DNA from: Thalassotalea crassostreae
GTDB lineage: Bacteria; Pseudomonadota; Gammaproteobacteria; Enterobacterales; Alteromonadaceae
Reading direction: 5' to 3'
DNA: 64,000 nt
Assembly (NCBI RefSeq): GCF_001831495.1
Contig: NZ_CP017689.1
Location: 2,046,001 to 2,110,000, forward strand
This document shows, in pieces, positions 1-8,637 of this stretch. The notes under the pieces are model-generated. The model saw only the letters and a list, made by a program, of their open reading frames with translations, was not told the origin of the DNA and made no database searches. Made by a program: the position numbers and the translations under genes. The number at the start of each line of letters is the position of its first letter. The first letter of the stretch is position 1.

Positions 1-1906
1 GCACTTCTTTTACTTCCGCCGATGGATAGGTTATCGCTTCTTCACCGTTTCTTCGTTTTAAGAATGGGTGCACCATATCGCCTTGAATAGGACCAGGTCG
101 AACAATGGCAATTTGAATAACTAAATCATAATACGTTGTCGGTCTTAAGCGCGGTAGCATACTCATTTGCGCTCTCGACTCTATTTGAAAGACCCCTACC
201 GTATCGGCATTTTGTAGCATTTGATAAACCTGAACATCGTCCTTTTTACGAGTAATATCGGCAATGGTTAGTCTTTTTTGATAGTGCTTATCGAGTAAAG
301 AAAAACACTTGCGTATAGCGGTTAACATGCCTAAAGCGAGCACATCGACCTTCAATAAACCAAGGGTTTCGATGTCGTCCTTATCCCACTGGATCACTGT
401 TCGATTATCCATTGCCGCATTCTCTACCGGCACTAACTCATATAACGGCCCGGAAGAGATTATAAAACCGCCTACGTGCTGAGAAAGATGACGAGGAAAT
501 CCAAGAATTTCATTCACCAAAGTAATGAAGTTTTGTCCCTGCAATGATTCTGCCGATAAGCCTAGTTCGACAATCTGAGCTTGCCAGTTTAGCCCACGGT
601 CTCGACGGTTAATATTTTTAATGAAGTATTCAAGCTGAGTAACGTTAATACCCAACGCTTTACCAACATCACGGATGGCGCTTTTTAAGCGATAACTTAT
701 GACGGTTGCCGCAATTGCTGTGCGCTCTCGCCCGTATTTTTGATAAATGTATTGAATCACCTCTTCACGACGCTCGTGTTCAAAGTCTACATCAATGTCT
801 GGCGGCTCATTACGTTCTTTAGAGATAAAGCGTTCAAATAGTACCGATATCTGCCTTGGATCAACGGAAGTGATCTCTAGGCAATAACATACCACTGAAT
901 TAGCCGCAGAGCCTCGACCTTGGTATAAAATCTGCTCAGTTTTAGCAAACATAACCACATCATGTATGGTTAAGAAGTAATAGGCATAATCCAGCTCTTC
1001 AATTAAACAAAGCTCTTTATCAATAATTGCTTGAATGTGATCTGGGACACCATCAGGGAAGCGGAATTTACAGCCTTTATCAACCAGCAGCTTTAAATGC
1101 TCTATTGCCGACAAGCCATTGGGCACCAACTCTTGTGGATACTCATAGCGTAATTCAGACAACTTAAACTGACATTTCGAGGCTATCGCCATCGTTGTTT
1201 GTATTGCTGTTGGGTGAAACAGTTTATCTAACTTAGCCAGTGGTCTTAATGAGCGCTCGGCATTAGAGAGCAATACCCGCCCTAGTTTACTTACTTGAGT
1301 GTTATGCTTAATTGCCGTTAATGTATGTTGCAACTTTAGCCTTGATGGACAGTGCATCACAACCCCACCACAGGCGACAATATCAAGTTCTAATTGCTCA
1401 GCAAGACGCTGACAATGATGTTGATAATCATGATCCGTGGCGACTAATTGCCTTTGTAGTGCCAAATACAAACGTGACGAATGATGTTTGGCTAACCATT
1501 GTCCCCAGTGTAAATCTGTCGAATTTCCTTTTGGTAGCCAAAGCACGAAACAATGCTTTATCGACATTAAGTCCCATTCAGATAGCTGATATTGGCCTTT
1601 ACTGCTACGGCGTCTAGCATTGGTGATCACTCGACATAACTCGGCATAAGCTTGCCGTGTCGGCGAGATTAGCAGTAACTGAAGCTCATCATTAAAATGA
1701 AACATGCTGCCGATGATCAGTTTAATATCAAGTTTGGCACTTTTGATTGCACTATAGGCCCTTACCACTCCTGCAACCGAGCACTCATCGGTAATGGCAA
1801 TAGCGTGATAGCCATAGAACCTAGCTTGATGCACCAACTCTTCTGGTTGTGAAGCACCTTCTAAAAATGAAAAATTGCTCTGACAAAATAGTTCAGCGTA
1901 ATACAT
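1..1906 (-). CDS. dnaE2: Error-prone DNA polymerase DnaE2 (5' part, truncated by window)
   Basis: This is the N-terminal 635 codons of the alternative C-family polymerase that extends past lesions together with ImuA and ImuB. The frame is open to the window edge, so the C-terminal part (usual length above 1000 residues) lies outside. The start ATG at 1906 is followed by an N-terminal PHP-like region (MYYAELFCQSNFSFLEGAS). The polymerase motif RGSAANSVVCY lies near residue 327 and the catalytic-aspartate motif PPDIDVDFEHERRE near residue 369. The ATG overlaps the imuB stop by one base (TAATG), so translation is probably coupled. It is the third gene of an SOS operon. The ImuB partner separates it from replicative DnaE; confidence is high. 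Confidence 0.96.
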   Translation of the reverse strand, partial: MYYAELFCQSNFSFLEGASQPEELVHQARFYGYHAIAITDECSVAGVVRAYSAIKSAKLDIKLIIGSMFHFNDELQLLLISPTRQAYAELCRVITNARRRSSKGQYQLSEWDLMSIKHCFVLWLPKGNSTDLHWGQWLAKHHSSRLYLALQRQLVATDHDYQHHCQRLAEQLELDIVACGGVVMHCPSRLKLQHTLTAIKHNTQVSKLGRVLLSNAERSLRPLAKLDKLFHPTAIQTTMAIASKCQFKLSELRYEYPQELVPNGLSAIEHLKLLVDKGCKFRFPDGVPDHIQAIIDKELCLIEELDYAYYFLTIHDVVMFAKTEQILYQGRGSAANSVVCYCLEITSVDPRQISVLFERFISKERNEPPDIDVDFEHERREEVIQYIYQKYGRERTAIAATVISYRLKSAIRDVGKALGINVTQLEYFIKNINRRDRGLNWQAQIVELGLSAESLQGQNFITLVNEILGFPRHLSQHVGGFIISSGPLYELVPVENAAMDNRTVIQWDKDDIETLGLLKVDVLALGMLTAIRKCFSLLDKHYQKRLTIADITRKKDDVQVYQMLQNADTVGVFQIESRAQMSMLPRLRPTTYYDLVIQIAIVRPGPIQGDMVHPFLKRRNGEEAITYPSAEVKEV

Positions 1907-3390
1907 TAACTAAATACCCCATGCAGAAACCACTCGCGCTCAGGGGTTTTGAAGATCCATAGCCAACGGCCATTTTGACTACGGGCAACAAAATAATCAC
2001 GACAGATATAATTGTTATCCCACCAACCACTAACAATACGCTCTGGGCCGTGTTCAATACTGACAGACTCTACTAAAGGCTCCGGCTCTGGCAGCATTAA
2101 CGAAGGTCGTAGCAAATTATTGTTTTCTCTATTTGGCTGAACAACCTTGTTATTGACGCTGTTGGTGTTGGCGTTAACGCTTATCTCTTTGCTTATTGAA
2201 AATGGTTGGCAATTATGACTGGCATATTCAGGACGGTGATCATTAACCACATTTATGCCTCGAACTTGCTCACTACCCAGCTTGGCTTGTAGCCTTGAAA
2301 CAAGTTGTTTCGCCGATACCGCACCACGTTTTCCGCTAAATAAATCAGCTTTATCATAGTCATTATCAACCACCTTGCTCGCCGCAAGGCTGATTGCAAT
2401 AATAGGTTCAGCTAATGTTAATGATGCTAATGTCAGTTGCGATAGTTCAAGCCATATTGGTGCTCTGTACTCCATTTGTGCCGATACAATCGCTAAGGTT
2501 TGTATTGGCTGTTCGCGAAAATGTAGTTGTATCTCGATTTGTCCTGCGCGTTTGTCACGCAAATAAAGAAAGCGTTCAAGTCGTATCAATAATTTAGTTA
2601 AAGGTGATTGCAGCCAATCTAAATTCGAGATCTCATACAATAAATCTAAATGCTGATTAAACTGCTCTGGAGGATGATAAAAATTAACCGTATGCTGTAA
2701 TTGCCCACTCAAGCGGCCGACGTAGTTAACTAAATCGATATCAAAACGCTTGGCGATTTCAGTAAGAGGAAGCTTTAACAGCTGCTGAAACTGATTAACC
2801 CCAATACGTTTTAAGTTATCAATGGTTTTATTAGGCAGTTCACTTACCGTTAATGGCCGTTTATTGATTTGCAGTAAGAGCCAGTTGGCGTCATCGCTGA
2901 CCTGATTTAGACCATCTTTTGCCAGTAAGGTCGCAGCATAAGGTGAATAAGCACAGGCGTACTGATAATCGACTGTCATCGACTTTAAATGCTGCTCAAT
3001 GGTTTGCCAGTAATTTTCCAAACCACCATATAAGGTAAGCATATTACTGACTCGTAGTAATAAACCATTCGGCTCAATTGGGCATATATCGGCACTCACT
3101 AAGTACAGCCATTGAGCTATTTCAGTCAGCTTTTTCTTTTCTATCTCGATATCATAGGCATTCACTTGTAGTTGCTGACAAAGCGCTGCAGCACTACCAA
3201 GCCCCATACCGACTTTAATGCCCTGAAGCTTTGCTTGCTGATCAAGCTGACAAACGCGATTACTGCGCTTATCAACAATAATCAATGCCGGCATATCCAG
3301 CACAGTATCACCTTCCTGCTTCTGCTGCTGGACAAAGCCAGCATTTAATTGCAGTGTTGGGAAGTGTAAATAGAGCCATAGCGTGCTCAT
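1906..3390 (-). CDS. imuB: ImuB, Y-family polymerase-like mutasome protein
   Basis: This 494-residue protein resembles Y-family (DinB/UmuC) polymerases and sits between imuA and dnaE2. In characterised systems ImuB has lost catalysis and acts as the adaptor linking the beta clamp, ImuA and DnaE2; that role is transferred from the family. The sequence starts MSTLWLYLHFPTLQLN, typical of the family, and ends in a basic/aromatic segment with WWDNNYICRDYFVA, the usual C-terminal region. The glutamine- and asparagine-rich stretch at about residues 395-430 looks like a flexible linker. Both ends overlap neighbours by one base (TAATG), giving a tightly coupled imuA-imuB-dnaE2 unit. I did not verify loss of the catalytic carboxylates. 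Confidence 0.94.
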   Translation of the reverse strand: MSTLWLYLHFPTLQLNAGFVQQQKQEGDTVLDMPALIIVDKRSNRVCQLDQQAKLQGIKVGMGLGSAAALCQQLQVNAYDIEIEKKKLTEIAQWLYLVSADICPIEPNGLLLRVSNMLTLYGGLENYWQTIEQHLKSMTVDYQYACAYSPYAATLLAKDGLNQVSDDANWLLLQINKRPLTVSELPNKTIDNLKRIGVNQFQQLLKLPLTEIAKRFDIDLVNYVGRLSGQLQHTVNFYHPPEQFNQHLDLLYEISNLDWLQSPLTKLLIRLERFLYLRDKRAGQIEIQLHFREQPIQTLAIVSAQMEYRAPIWLELSQLTLASLTLAEPIIAISLAASKVVDNDYDKADLFSGKRGAVSAKQLVSRLQAKLGSEQVRGINVVNDHRPEYASHNCQPFSISKEISVNANTNSVNNKVVQPNRENNNLLRPSLMLPEPEPLVESVSIEHGPERIVSGWWDNNYICRDYFVARSQNGRWLWIFKTPEREWFLHGVFS

Positions 3391-4079
3391 TACCCCACCT
3401 TTTTCTGCGGAAAAGGAATTAGATTACGATTACTCGCATAACAGGTAAGCAACGGCCAAGATTTTGCCATATTGATAATAAATTCATCGCTTGGCCAACC
3501 TTGTTTACGTTTATTTATTTTTGCCACAAGTCCGGTTTCTTGGGCGTTAAGAGTAATACTCAAATCAAATGGTAAAGACATTGATTCAGATTTTTCTTGG
3601 CGCATAATAAACTGACGGCTTTGCCCTGTATCGCAAGCAAGTTGTAAACGTTTTACTTGATGAATTGCTAATGCAGAGTCTTGCCACAATAAAACACTGC
3701 TACAGCTTCCGCTTTTTAAGCATTGCTCAGCAGTCCATAAGCCGTCATGAATGGTCTTAGGATAAATCACCAGCACTTTTTCACTTTCAACACCACTGCT
3801 TTGCAACATTTGCGCATTAATATTTCCTGGTGGATTAATAAACACGCACAATTGCTGCCCCTGCTGATGATCGGCAGCAAGTACTGGCATAAGTAAACGT
3901 AACTCGCCAATACCAATTGGCGAGCGAAGTTCTATCACCCCTTTTTCAGGAAAACCACCATCGAGTTGTCGATCAAGCTCTAAAAAACTAGACTTAATTT
4001 GTGCATGAATGTTAGATTTTTCATCAACACCATGCCAAAGCCATTGTTTATGCTTGAGTATTTCAATTAAATTGCTCAT
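3390..4079 (-). CDS. imuA: ImuA, SulA/RecA-like mutasome accessory protein
   Basis: This 229-residue protein is the first gene of the imuA-imuB-dnaE2 operon. ImuA is a degenerate RecA/SulA-like factor required for DnaE2-dependent mutagenesis in other bacteria. The visible core is a RecA-like fold segment (LDRQLDGGFPEKGVIELRSP near residue 30, in place of a proper Walker A). I chose the ATG at 4079 over the in-frame GTG at 4088 because AGGTG sits about 7 bases before the ATG and the GTG lies against the LexA box. The mRNA leader is very short, since the -10 element and operator end only ten bases before the ATG. The stop overlaps imuB by one base. Confidence 0.9.
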   Translation of the reverse strand: MSNLIEILKHKQWLWHGVDEKSNIHAQIKSSFLELDRQLDGGFPEKGVIELRSPIGIGELRLLMPVLAADHQQGQQLCVFINPPGNINAQMLQSSGVESEKVLVIYPKTIHDGLWTAEQCLKSGSCSSVLLWQDSALAIHQVKRLQLACDTGQSRQFIMRQEKSESMSLPFDLSITLNAQETGLVAKINKRKQGWPSDEFIINMAKSWPLLTCYASNRNLIPFPQKKVG

Positions 4080-4088
4080 AATAAACAC

Positions 4089-4104
4089 CTGTATATTTAT
4101 ACAG
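4089..4104. promoter_or_regulatory. LexA (SOS) box between imuA and the SRAP gene
   Basis: CTGTATATTTATACAG is a near-perfect match to the gammaproteobacterial LexA operator CTG-N10-CAG. It overlaps the end of the -10 hexamer of the imuA promoter, where repressor would block RNA polymerase. It is also the only operator visible in the divergent interval before the SRAP gene at 4228. Confidence 0.92.
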
Positions 4105-4131
4105 TATAATTATAATTAACTATTCTTGCAA
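4103..4131 (-). promoter_or_regulatory. Sigma-70 promoter of imuA-imuB-dnaE2
   Basis: On the minus strand TTGCAA (4131-4126) is followed, after exactly 17 bases, by TATACT (4108-4103). The last bases of the -10 are the first bases of the LexA box. This gives a leader of roughly 15-20 bases before the imuA ATG. Confidence 0.7.
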
Positions 4132-4227
4132 GAACAGTTGCGATAATTATTGTAATAATAGTTATGAGAACTGCAGCCAAAATTGTCGTAAAAACTGAGC
4201 AATAGTGATACTAAAAGGAAAGAATTT

Positions 4228-4923
4228 ATGTGTGGCCGTTTAAATATAATCGATGATCCATTTGTTCGATCACTGCTCATTGAGCTTGGTGTTGAAAGTC
4301 CTTTAGAAAACGTTCATTGGGGACGATTTAAACGAGCAACCGATACCCTATCGGTCGTCAGAGAATTTGATGGTAAACGCCAGCTTGAACAAGCAAATTG
4401 GTGGTTATTACAAGAAAGAACCGAGAATGGCTTTAAACCTTCAAAATACACCTCATTTAATACTCGCTACGATAAGCTAAATACACCACGTAGTGCCGGC
4501 TATAAAGCCTATCGGGAATCACGTTGCGTGATCCCAGTAAAAGGTTTTGGTGAAACTGAATTTATCAATAAGAAACCATTACATTATTATGATTTTACAA
4601 CAGAAGATGGCCAAGCAATGGTGCTCGGAGGTCTAGTACGCCAGTGGTTTCATCCACAAACACAGCAAAGTATATCGAGCTGTTCGGTGATCACCTTGCC
4701 ACCACATGAAAAACTAAAGCACATTCACTCAAAAGCAATGCCACTTATCTTGCCGCAACATGACAATACCATAGATATGTGGCTTGATAGCTCACTTACC
4801 AATACCCAAGTCTTTGATGATTTACTTAAACCGCATTTACCGCAATCACTTATCGCAACCCAAATAGATAAACCGTCGACTTATCATGCGATCAGTCAAC
4901 CGATTGTGATAAATGCAGATTAA
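4228..4923 (+). CDS. SOS response-associated peptidase (SRAP; YedK/HMCES family)
   Basis: This 231-residue SRAP-domain protein belongs to the family that forms a thiazolidine crosslink with abasic sites in single-stranded DNA through Cys2. The catalytic set is present: Cys2 exposed after Met removal (MCGR), Asn78 (SFNTR), Glu109 (GFGE) and His167 (HSKAMP). The usual GFYEW and HxRMP motifs appear as GFGET and HSKAMP, so this is a divergent branch. AAAGGAAAG precedes the ATG. It is divergent from the SOS mutasome operon with the LexA box 124 bases upstream, which fits SOS control but does not prove it. The family name is secure; the exact substrate is inferred. Confidence 0.9.
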   Translation: MCGRLNIIDDPFVRSLLIELGVESPLENVHWGRFKRATDTLSVVREFDGKRQLEQANWWLLQERTENGFKPSKYTSFNTRYDKLNTPRSAGYKAYRESRCVIPVKGFGETEFINKKPLHYYDFTTEDGQAMVLGGLVRQWFHPQTQQSISSCSVITLPPHEKLKHIHSKAMPLILPQHDNTIDMWLDSSLTNTQVFDDLLKPHLPQSLIATQIDKPSTYHAISQPIVINAD

Positions 4924-4941
4924 TCGCTTAATCAAAAAGCG

Positions 4942-5742
4942 CTATTCTTTTAATAAAAAACCGCTCACAATGGCATAAAGCTTTCTTGGTAATATGCGAG
5001 AGCTTAGTACCAGTACTTTATTAGCAAGGCCAACCACTCTCGAAGAAGAGCCTTGTTCAAGTACTTTCACTGCTGCTTTTGCGACGATCATACTGTCCAT
5101 CTTCGATAGATTTCTAAACCAATTATCTTTCTTAGATGCAACTTGCCAAAACGGTGTATCTATCGTACCAGGACACAAGGCTGAAACTTTGACCCCGGAG
5201 CCTGAAAGTTCAACATTTAATGCTTCGCTAAAATTTAACACAAATGCTTTTGTCGCTGCATAGGTTGTAAAATTCGGCGTTGGCTGAAAACCAACCATAG
5301 AAGCAACATTTAAAATACGACCTTGCTTATGCTCAAGCATTGACGGTAAAAACAAACGAGTAAGATGCACTAAGCTACGAATATTTAGGTTCAACATTTG
5401 CTCGTCTTGCTGCCAATCCATATCAGCAAATGGTCCTGTTTTTCCAAGACCTGCGTTATTCACTAACAAATCTAATGCTTTTCCTTTAGTTAATACGTTG
5501 TCTTGCACAAACTGAAAAACATCCTCTGCGGCTTCTTTTACTGCTAAATCCACCACGAGAATATTAATTGATACTTGGTGTTGTTCAGACAATTGCTGCT
5601 GTAATTGTATAAGCTTGTCTTCGCTTCTTGCGACTAAGATTAAGTGACAACCACTCGCAGCAAGCAAACGTGCAATATCTGCACCTAATCCCATTGAAGC
5701 CCCTGTGATTAATGCGGTTTTGTCTTTAAAGAAATTACTCAA
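4942..5742 (-). CDS. Short-chain dehydrogenase/reductase (SDR)
   Basis: This is a classical SDR of 266 residues, using NAD(P)H to oxidise or reduce an unknown substrate. The cofactor motif TGASMGLG is at residues 13-20, NNAG at 95-98, and the catalytic residues are Ser148, Tyr161 and Lys165 (YAATK). Arg39 in VARS, after the second beta strand, leans towards NADP(H). The C-terminal segment is hydrophobic (RKLYAIVSGFLL), as in DltE/YdfG-like SDRs that associate with membranes. It is convergent with the SRAP gene, 18 bases away, and appears monocistronic. The substrate cannot be told from sequence. Confidence 0.9.
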   Translation of the reverse strand: MSNFFKDKTALITGASMGLGADIARLLAASGCHLILVARSEDKLIQLQQQLSEQHQVSINILVVDLAVKEAAEDVFQFVQDNVLTKGKALDLLVNNAGLGKTGPFADMDWQQDEQMLNLNIRSLVHLTRLFLPSMLEHKQGRILNVASMVGFQPTPNFTTYAATKAFVLNFSEALNVELSGSGVKVSALCPGTIDTPFWQVASKKDNWFRNLSKMDSMIVAKAAVKVLEQGSSSRVVGLANKVLVLSSRILPRKLYAIVSGFLLKE

Positions 5743-5818
5743 TATTGTTCCTTGTTTTTATTGTTATGAATTTTAATTATTTTTCTACAATGATTGTTTA
5801 TCGATAGCTTTACAAAAT

Positions 5819-5849
5819 AAAAGACACAATACCAAGGTATTGTGTCTTT
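5819..5849 (-). terminator. Terminator after the aroG-DUF2750 operon
   Basis: A perfect inverted repeat (arms AAGACACAATACC / GGTATTGTGTCTT, with a tight loop) lies 60 bases beyond the DUF2750 stop. On the minus strand it is followed by a T-rich run, as in a Rho-independent terminator. The AT-rich downstream run on the plus strand is weaker. Confidence 0.75.
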
Positions 5850-5872
5850 GTTTACTAATTCAACTCTAATTA

Positions 5873-5926
5873 ACTCTAGTTTTTACGAGCTACTAGTTTT
5901 TTCGCGCTACTCTAGTTTTTACGAGC
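5873..5926. repeat. 18-bp tandem triplication at the end of the DUF2750 gene
   Basis: ACTCTAGTTTTTACGAGC occurs identically at 5873-5890 and 5909-5926. A diverged third unit (TACTAGTTTTTTCGCGCT) fills the 18 bases between them. The 5909-5926 copy encodes the last codons and stop of the DUF2750 protein, so the duplication runs from the gene into the 3' untranslated region. Confidence 0.85.
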
Positions 5927-6298
5927 AAGTTTGGCCAACTTCTTATCAAGTACTTGGTTAAACTCCCACGGGTAGAAAACTTGTCCTGTCAGCTCTGTAG
6001 TAGGAAAAATGATCAAACATAATTCATCTTCTTCCATACCCGGTAACCATTTAGTTTTAATGTCATCAAAACTAATTTGCAGAGGCTTACAGTGATCCCA
6101 CTCTTGCGTTGCCCACAACGAAGCAGTTTCCTCTGTAGGCCAAAACGGTACAAAATCTTCTTCATCTTCGGTCAACATTACCGCGCCGTGTTCATCGGTT
6201 AAGATCCAAGCACTGCGTTCGCTCATCAGGTTTTGCATAAACAGCTCATAGCGCTGTTCGTCTGATAAATTTATACTATTTTTGTCAATGTTAACCAT
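5912..6298 (-). CDS. DUF2750 family protein
   Basis: This 128-residue cytoplasmic protein has the DUF2750 signature: AWILTDEHGAVML near residue 30, then FVPFWPTEETASLWA, and a C-terminal LCLIIFPTTE. The function of the family is unknown. It begins 9 bases after the aroG stop, so it is probably the second gene of an aroG operon, though no link to aromatic synthesis is established. The protein is acidic with a basic tail (KKLAKLARKN). The tail-coding DNA is part of an 18-bp tandem triplication, which may have reset the stop codon. Confidence 0.85.
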   Translation of the reverse strand: MVNIDKNSINLSDEQRYELFMQNLMSERSAWILTDEHGAVMLTEDEEDFVPFWPTEETASLWATQEWDHCKPLQISFDDIKTKWLPGMEEDELCLIIFPTTELTGQVFYPWEFNQVLDKKLAKLARKN

Positions 6299-6307
6299 AG
6301 CTGCTTG

Positions 6308-7363
6308 TTACCCTTTCATGCGTTTCTTAGAAGCAGTGGCAAGCTTTTCTAATAAAACTTCAGTATCTTGCCAACCAATACAGGCATCGGTAATGCTTTG
6401 TCCGTATGTTTGAGCTTTATTATCGACTAAAGATTGGTTTCCTTCCACTAAATGGCTTTCTACCATCACACCAAATACTGACTTATTACCATTATCCATT
6501 TGTTGGCAAACATCGTCACACACTAACATTTGGTTTTCAAACTTCTTGTTTGAGTTAGCATGAGAGAAATCAATCATAATTTTTTGGTTAAGGTTTGAAT
6601 CTTTTAACTGCTGAGTAATACGTTCAACATGTTCTTTTGAATAGTTTGGTTCTTTACCGCCACGCAAAATAATGTGGCAATCTGGGTTACCTTTAGTCTC
6701 TACAATGGCTGAGTGGCCTAATTTTGTAACTGATAGGAAATGATGTGGTGCACTGGCTGCGCCAATGGCATCTACCGCTACTTTAATGGTGCCATCTGTA
6801 CCATTTTTAAAACCAACTGGACAAGATAAACCAGACGCTAATTCGCGGTGAACCTGTGACTCAGTAGTACGCGCGCCAATTGCGCCCCAACACATTAAAT
6901 CAGCCATATACTGCGGAGTGATCATATCTAAATACTCACCAGCGGTTGGTAATCCCATATCATTTAAGTTTAATAACAGTTTACGACCAATACGCAAGCC
7001 TTCATTAATTTGGAAACTGCCATCTAAATGAGGATCGTTAATCAGACCTTTCCAACCAACCGTTGTACGTGGTTTTTCAAAATAAACACGCATAACAATT
7101 TCTAAGCTGTCCTTATACTTTTCACGCATTTTATTTAAACGTGAACCATATTCTAAGGCTGCTGTTGGATCGTGGATAGAACAAGGACCAATAACAACTA
7201 AAAGACGATCGTCTTTGTCGTTTAAAATATCACTTATTGCCTGACGTCCCTCAAACACAGTACGAGAAATTTTTTCAGTATTTCGATAGCGCTCTAATAA
7301 CGCAATTGGTGGTAATAATTCTTTTAATTGATTAATTCTAACGTCGTCGGTTTGGTATAACAT
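6308..7363 (-). CDS. aroG: 3-deoxy-7-phosphoheptulonate (DAHP) synthase, AroG-like
   Basis: This 351-residue class I DAHP synthase condenses phosphoenolpyruvate and erythrose 4-phosphate, the first step of the shikimate pathway. It tracks E. coli AroG along its length: DDRLLVVIGPCSIHDP near residue 52, RVYFEKPRTTVGWKGLINDP near 92, the metal and substrate region GAIGARTTESQVHRELASG, and the C-terminal ITDACIGW. Isozyme choice (Phe- versus Tyr-sensitive) is from overall resemblance, including NYSKEHV, and is less certain than the enzyme call. It is followed closely by a DUF2750 gene and is divergent from add across a 215-base spacer in which I found no convincing TyrR box. Confidence 0.94.
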   Translation of the reverse strand: MLYQTDDVRINQLKELLPPIALLERYRNTEKISRTVFEGRQAISDILNDKDDRLLVVIGPCSIHDPTAALEYGSRLNKMREKYKDSLEIVMRVYFEKPRTTVGWKGLINDPHLDGSFQINEGLRIGRKLLLNLNDMGLPTAGEYLDMITPQYMADLMCWGAIGARTTESQVHRELASGLSCPVGFKNGTDGTIKVAVDAIGAASAPHHFLSVTKLGHSAIVETKGNPDCHIILRGGKEPNYSKEHVERITQQLKDSNLNQKIMIDFSHANSNKKFENQMLVCDDVCQQMDNGNKSVFGVMVESHLVEGNQSLVDNKAQTYGQSITDACIGWQDTEVLLEKLATASKKRMKG

Positions 7364-7578
7364 CTAAATCTCTTTTACTGGTGGGCTTTTAACATCAATT
7401 TAACAGTGTTTTGTGTCGATGCCAACAGCAAATATGAGTAAAAGCACTAATTAACAAATAAATTTAAAAAATAACTTAAAATCGCATCATTATTTGACAA
7501 AATTGACCTATATTTAAAGGCAGAAACTTAAACGTTTGTTTAAAAACCTGAATTAAAGCAGAGGTTAACACCAACTTT

Positions 7579-8583
7579 ATGGTCCATGACAACATCCCTT
7601 TAGTCGATTTACATCGACACTTAGATGGTAATATTCGCCCAGATACTATTTGGCAGCTTGCTCAACAAAATGATATTGCTTTACCTGTTGATACCTTTGA
7701 TGAGTTTATTCCTCATGTACAAATTCAAGATAGAGCAAGTGATTTATTGGAGTTTTTAGCAAAACTTGATTGGGGCGTTAATGTCCTTAAGTCCCTTGAT
7801 GATGTATATCGCGTAGCTTATGAAAACGTGGAAGATTTGCATCTCGCAGGCATTGATTACGCAGAGCTGCGATTCTCTCCTTATTACATGGCAATGAAAC
7901 ATAACCTAAATACCAGCGAAGTGGTTGCCGCTGTAATTGATGGCGTCAGACAAGGCAGTCATGATTATTCAATTAAAACTAATCTGATTGGCATTATGTC
8001 TCGTACTTTTGGCCCTGAGCAATGTCTAAAAGAGCTCAATGCCCTGCTTGATCATAAAACCCATCTTTGTGCCATCGATTTAGCCGGTGATGAATTAAAT
8101 CAAGGTGCGGAACTATTTGAACATCACTTCTCTTTAGTTAAACAAGCAGATTTACAAAGCACCATACATGCAGGTGAAGCAGCTGGCCCAGAAAGTGTTT
8201 GGAAAGCAATTCAACTGCTTAATGCTCAACGCATTGGCCATGGAGTTGCTAGTCATCAAGACCCAAAACTGATGGAGTACTTAGCGCAAAATAACATCAC
8301 TATAGAAAGCTGCCTAACCTCTAATTATCAAACGGGTACGATTGCAGACATTCAAGAACACCCAATTCACACCTTTTTAGAACATGGCGTACGCGTTTGC
8401 TTGAATACTGACGACCCGGCAGTTGAAGGCATTGAGCTGCGACATGAATACGATATTGCACGAACTGTTCTTGGTCTTAGTAATGAACAACTAGGACAAA
8501 TTCAACGTAACGGTTTAGATGCAGCTTTTCTATCAGAATCAGAAAAGCGCGCTTTACTCATTGAAAAATCGACTAACATTTAA
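7579..8583 (+). CDS. add: Adenosine deaminase
   Basis: This 334-residue zinc enzyme deaminates adenosine and deoxyadenosine to inosine and deoxyinosine in the cytoplasm. Metal ligands are visible at His12 and His14 (HRHLDGN). The catalytic motif HAGE holds His197 and Glu200, and NTDDP near residue 277 carries the last aspartates. Length matches the E. coli enzyme. It stands 54 bases before deoD in the same direction, so its inosine product would be handed to the phosphorylase next door. The ATG start follows TTAACACCAACTTT, with AGAGGT somewhat far upstream. Confidence 0.95.
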   Translation: MVHDNIPLVDLHRHLDGNIRPDTIWQLAQQNDIALPVDTFDEFIPHVQIQDRASDLLEFLAKLDWGVNVLKSLDDVYRVAYENVEDLHLAGIDYAELRFSPYYMAMKHNLNTSEVVAAVIDGVRQGSHDYSIKTNLIGIMSRTFGPEQCLKELNALLDHKTHLCAIDLAGDELNQGAELFEHHFSLVKQADLQSTIHAGEAAGPESVWKAIQLLNAQRIGHGVASHQDPKLMEYLAQNNITIESCLTSNYQTGTIADIQEHPIHTFLEHGVRVCLNTDDPAVEGIELRHEYDIARTVLGLSNEQLGQIQRNGLDAAFLSESEKRALLIEKSTNI

Positions 8584-8637
8584 TTAGTACAGTGATTTTT
8601 AACACATTAATGAAAACATAAAATACAGGAAATAGTT

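Noticed and set aside
1312..1617. Possible 101-codon gene opposite dnaE2
   Set aside because: It lies wholly inside the conserved dnaE2 reading frame and has no ribosome-binding site; its sequence follows from dnaE2 codon use.
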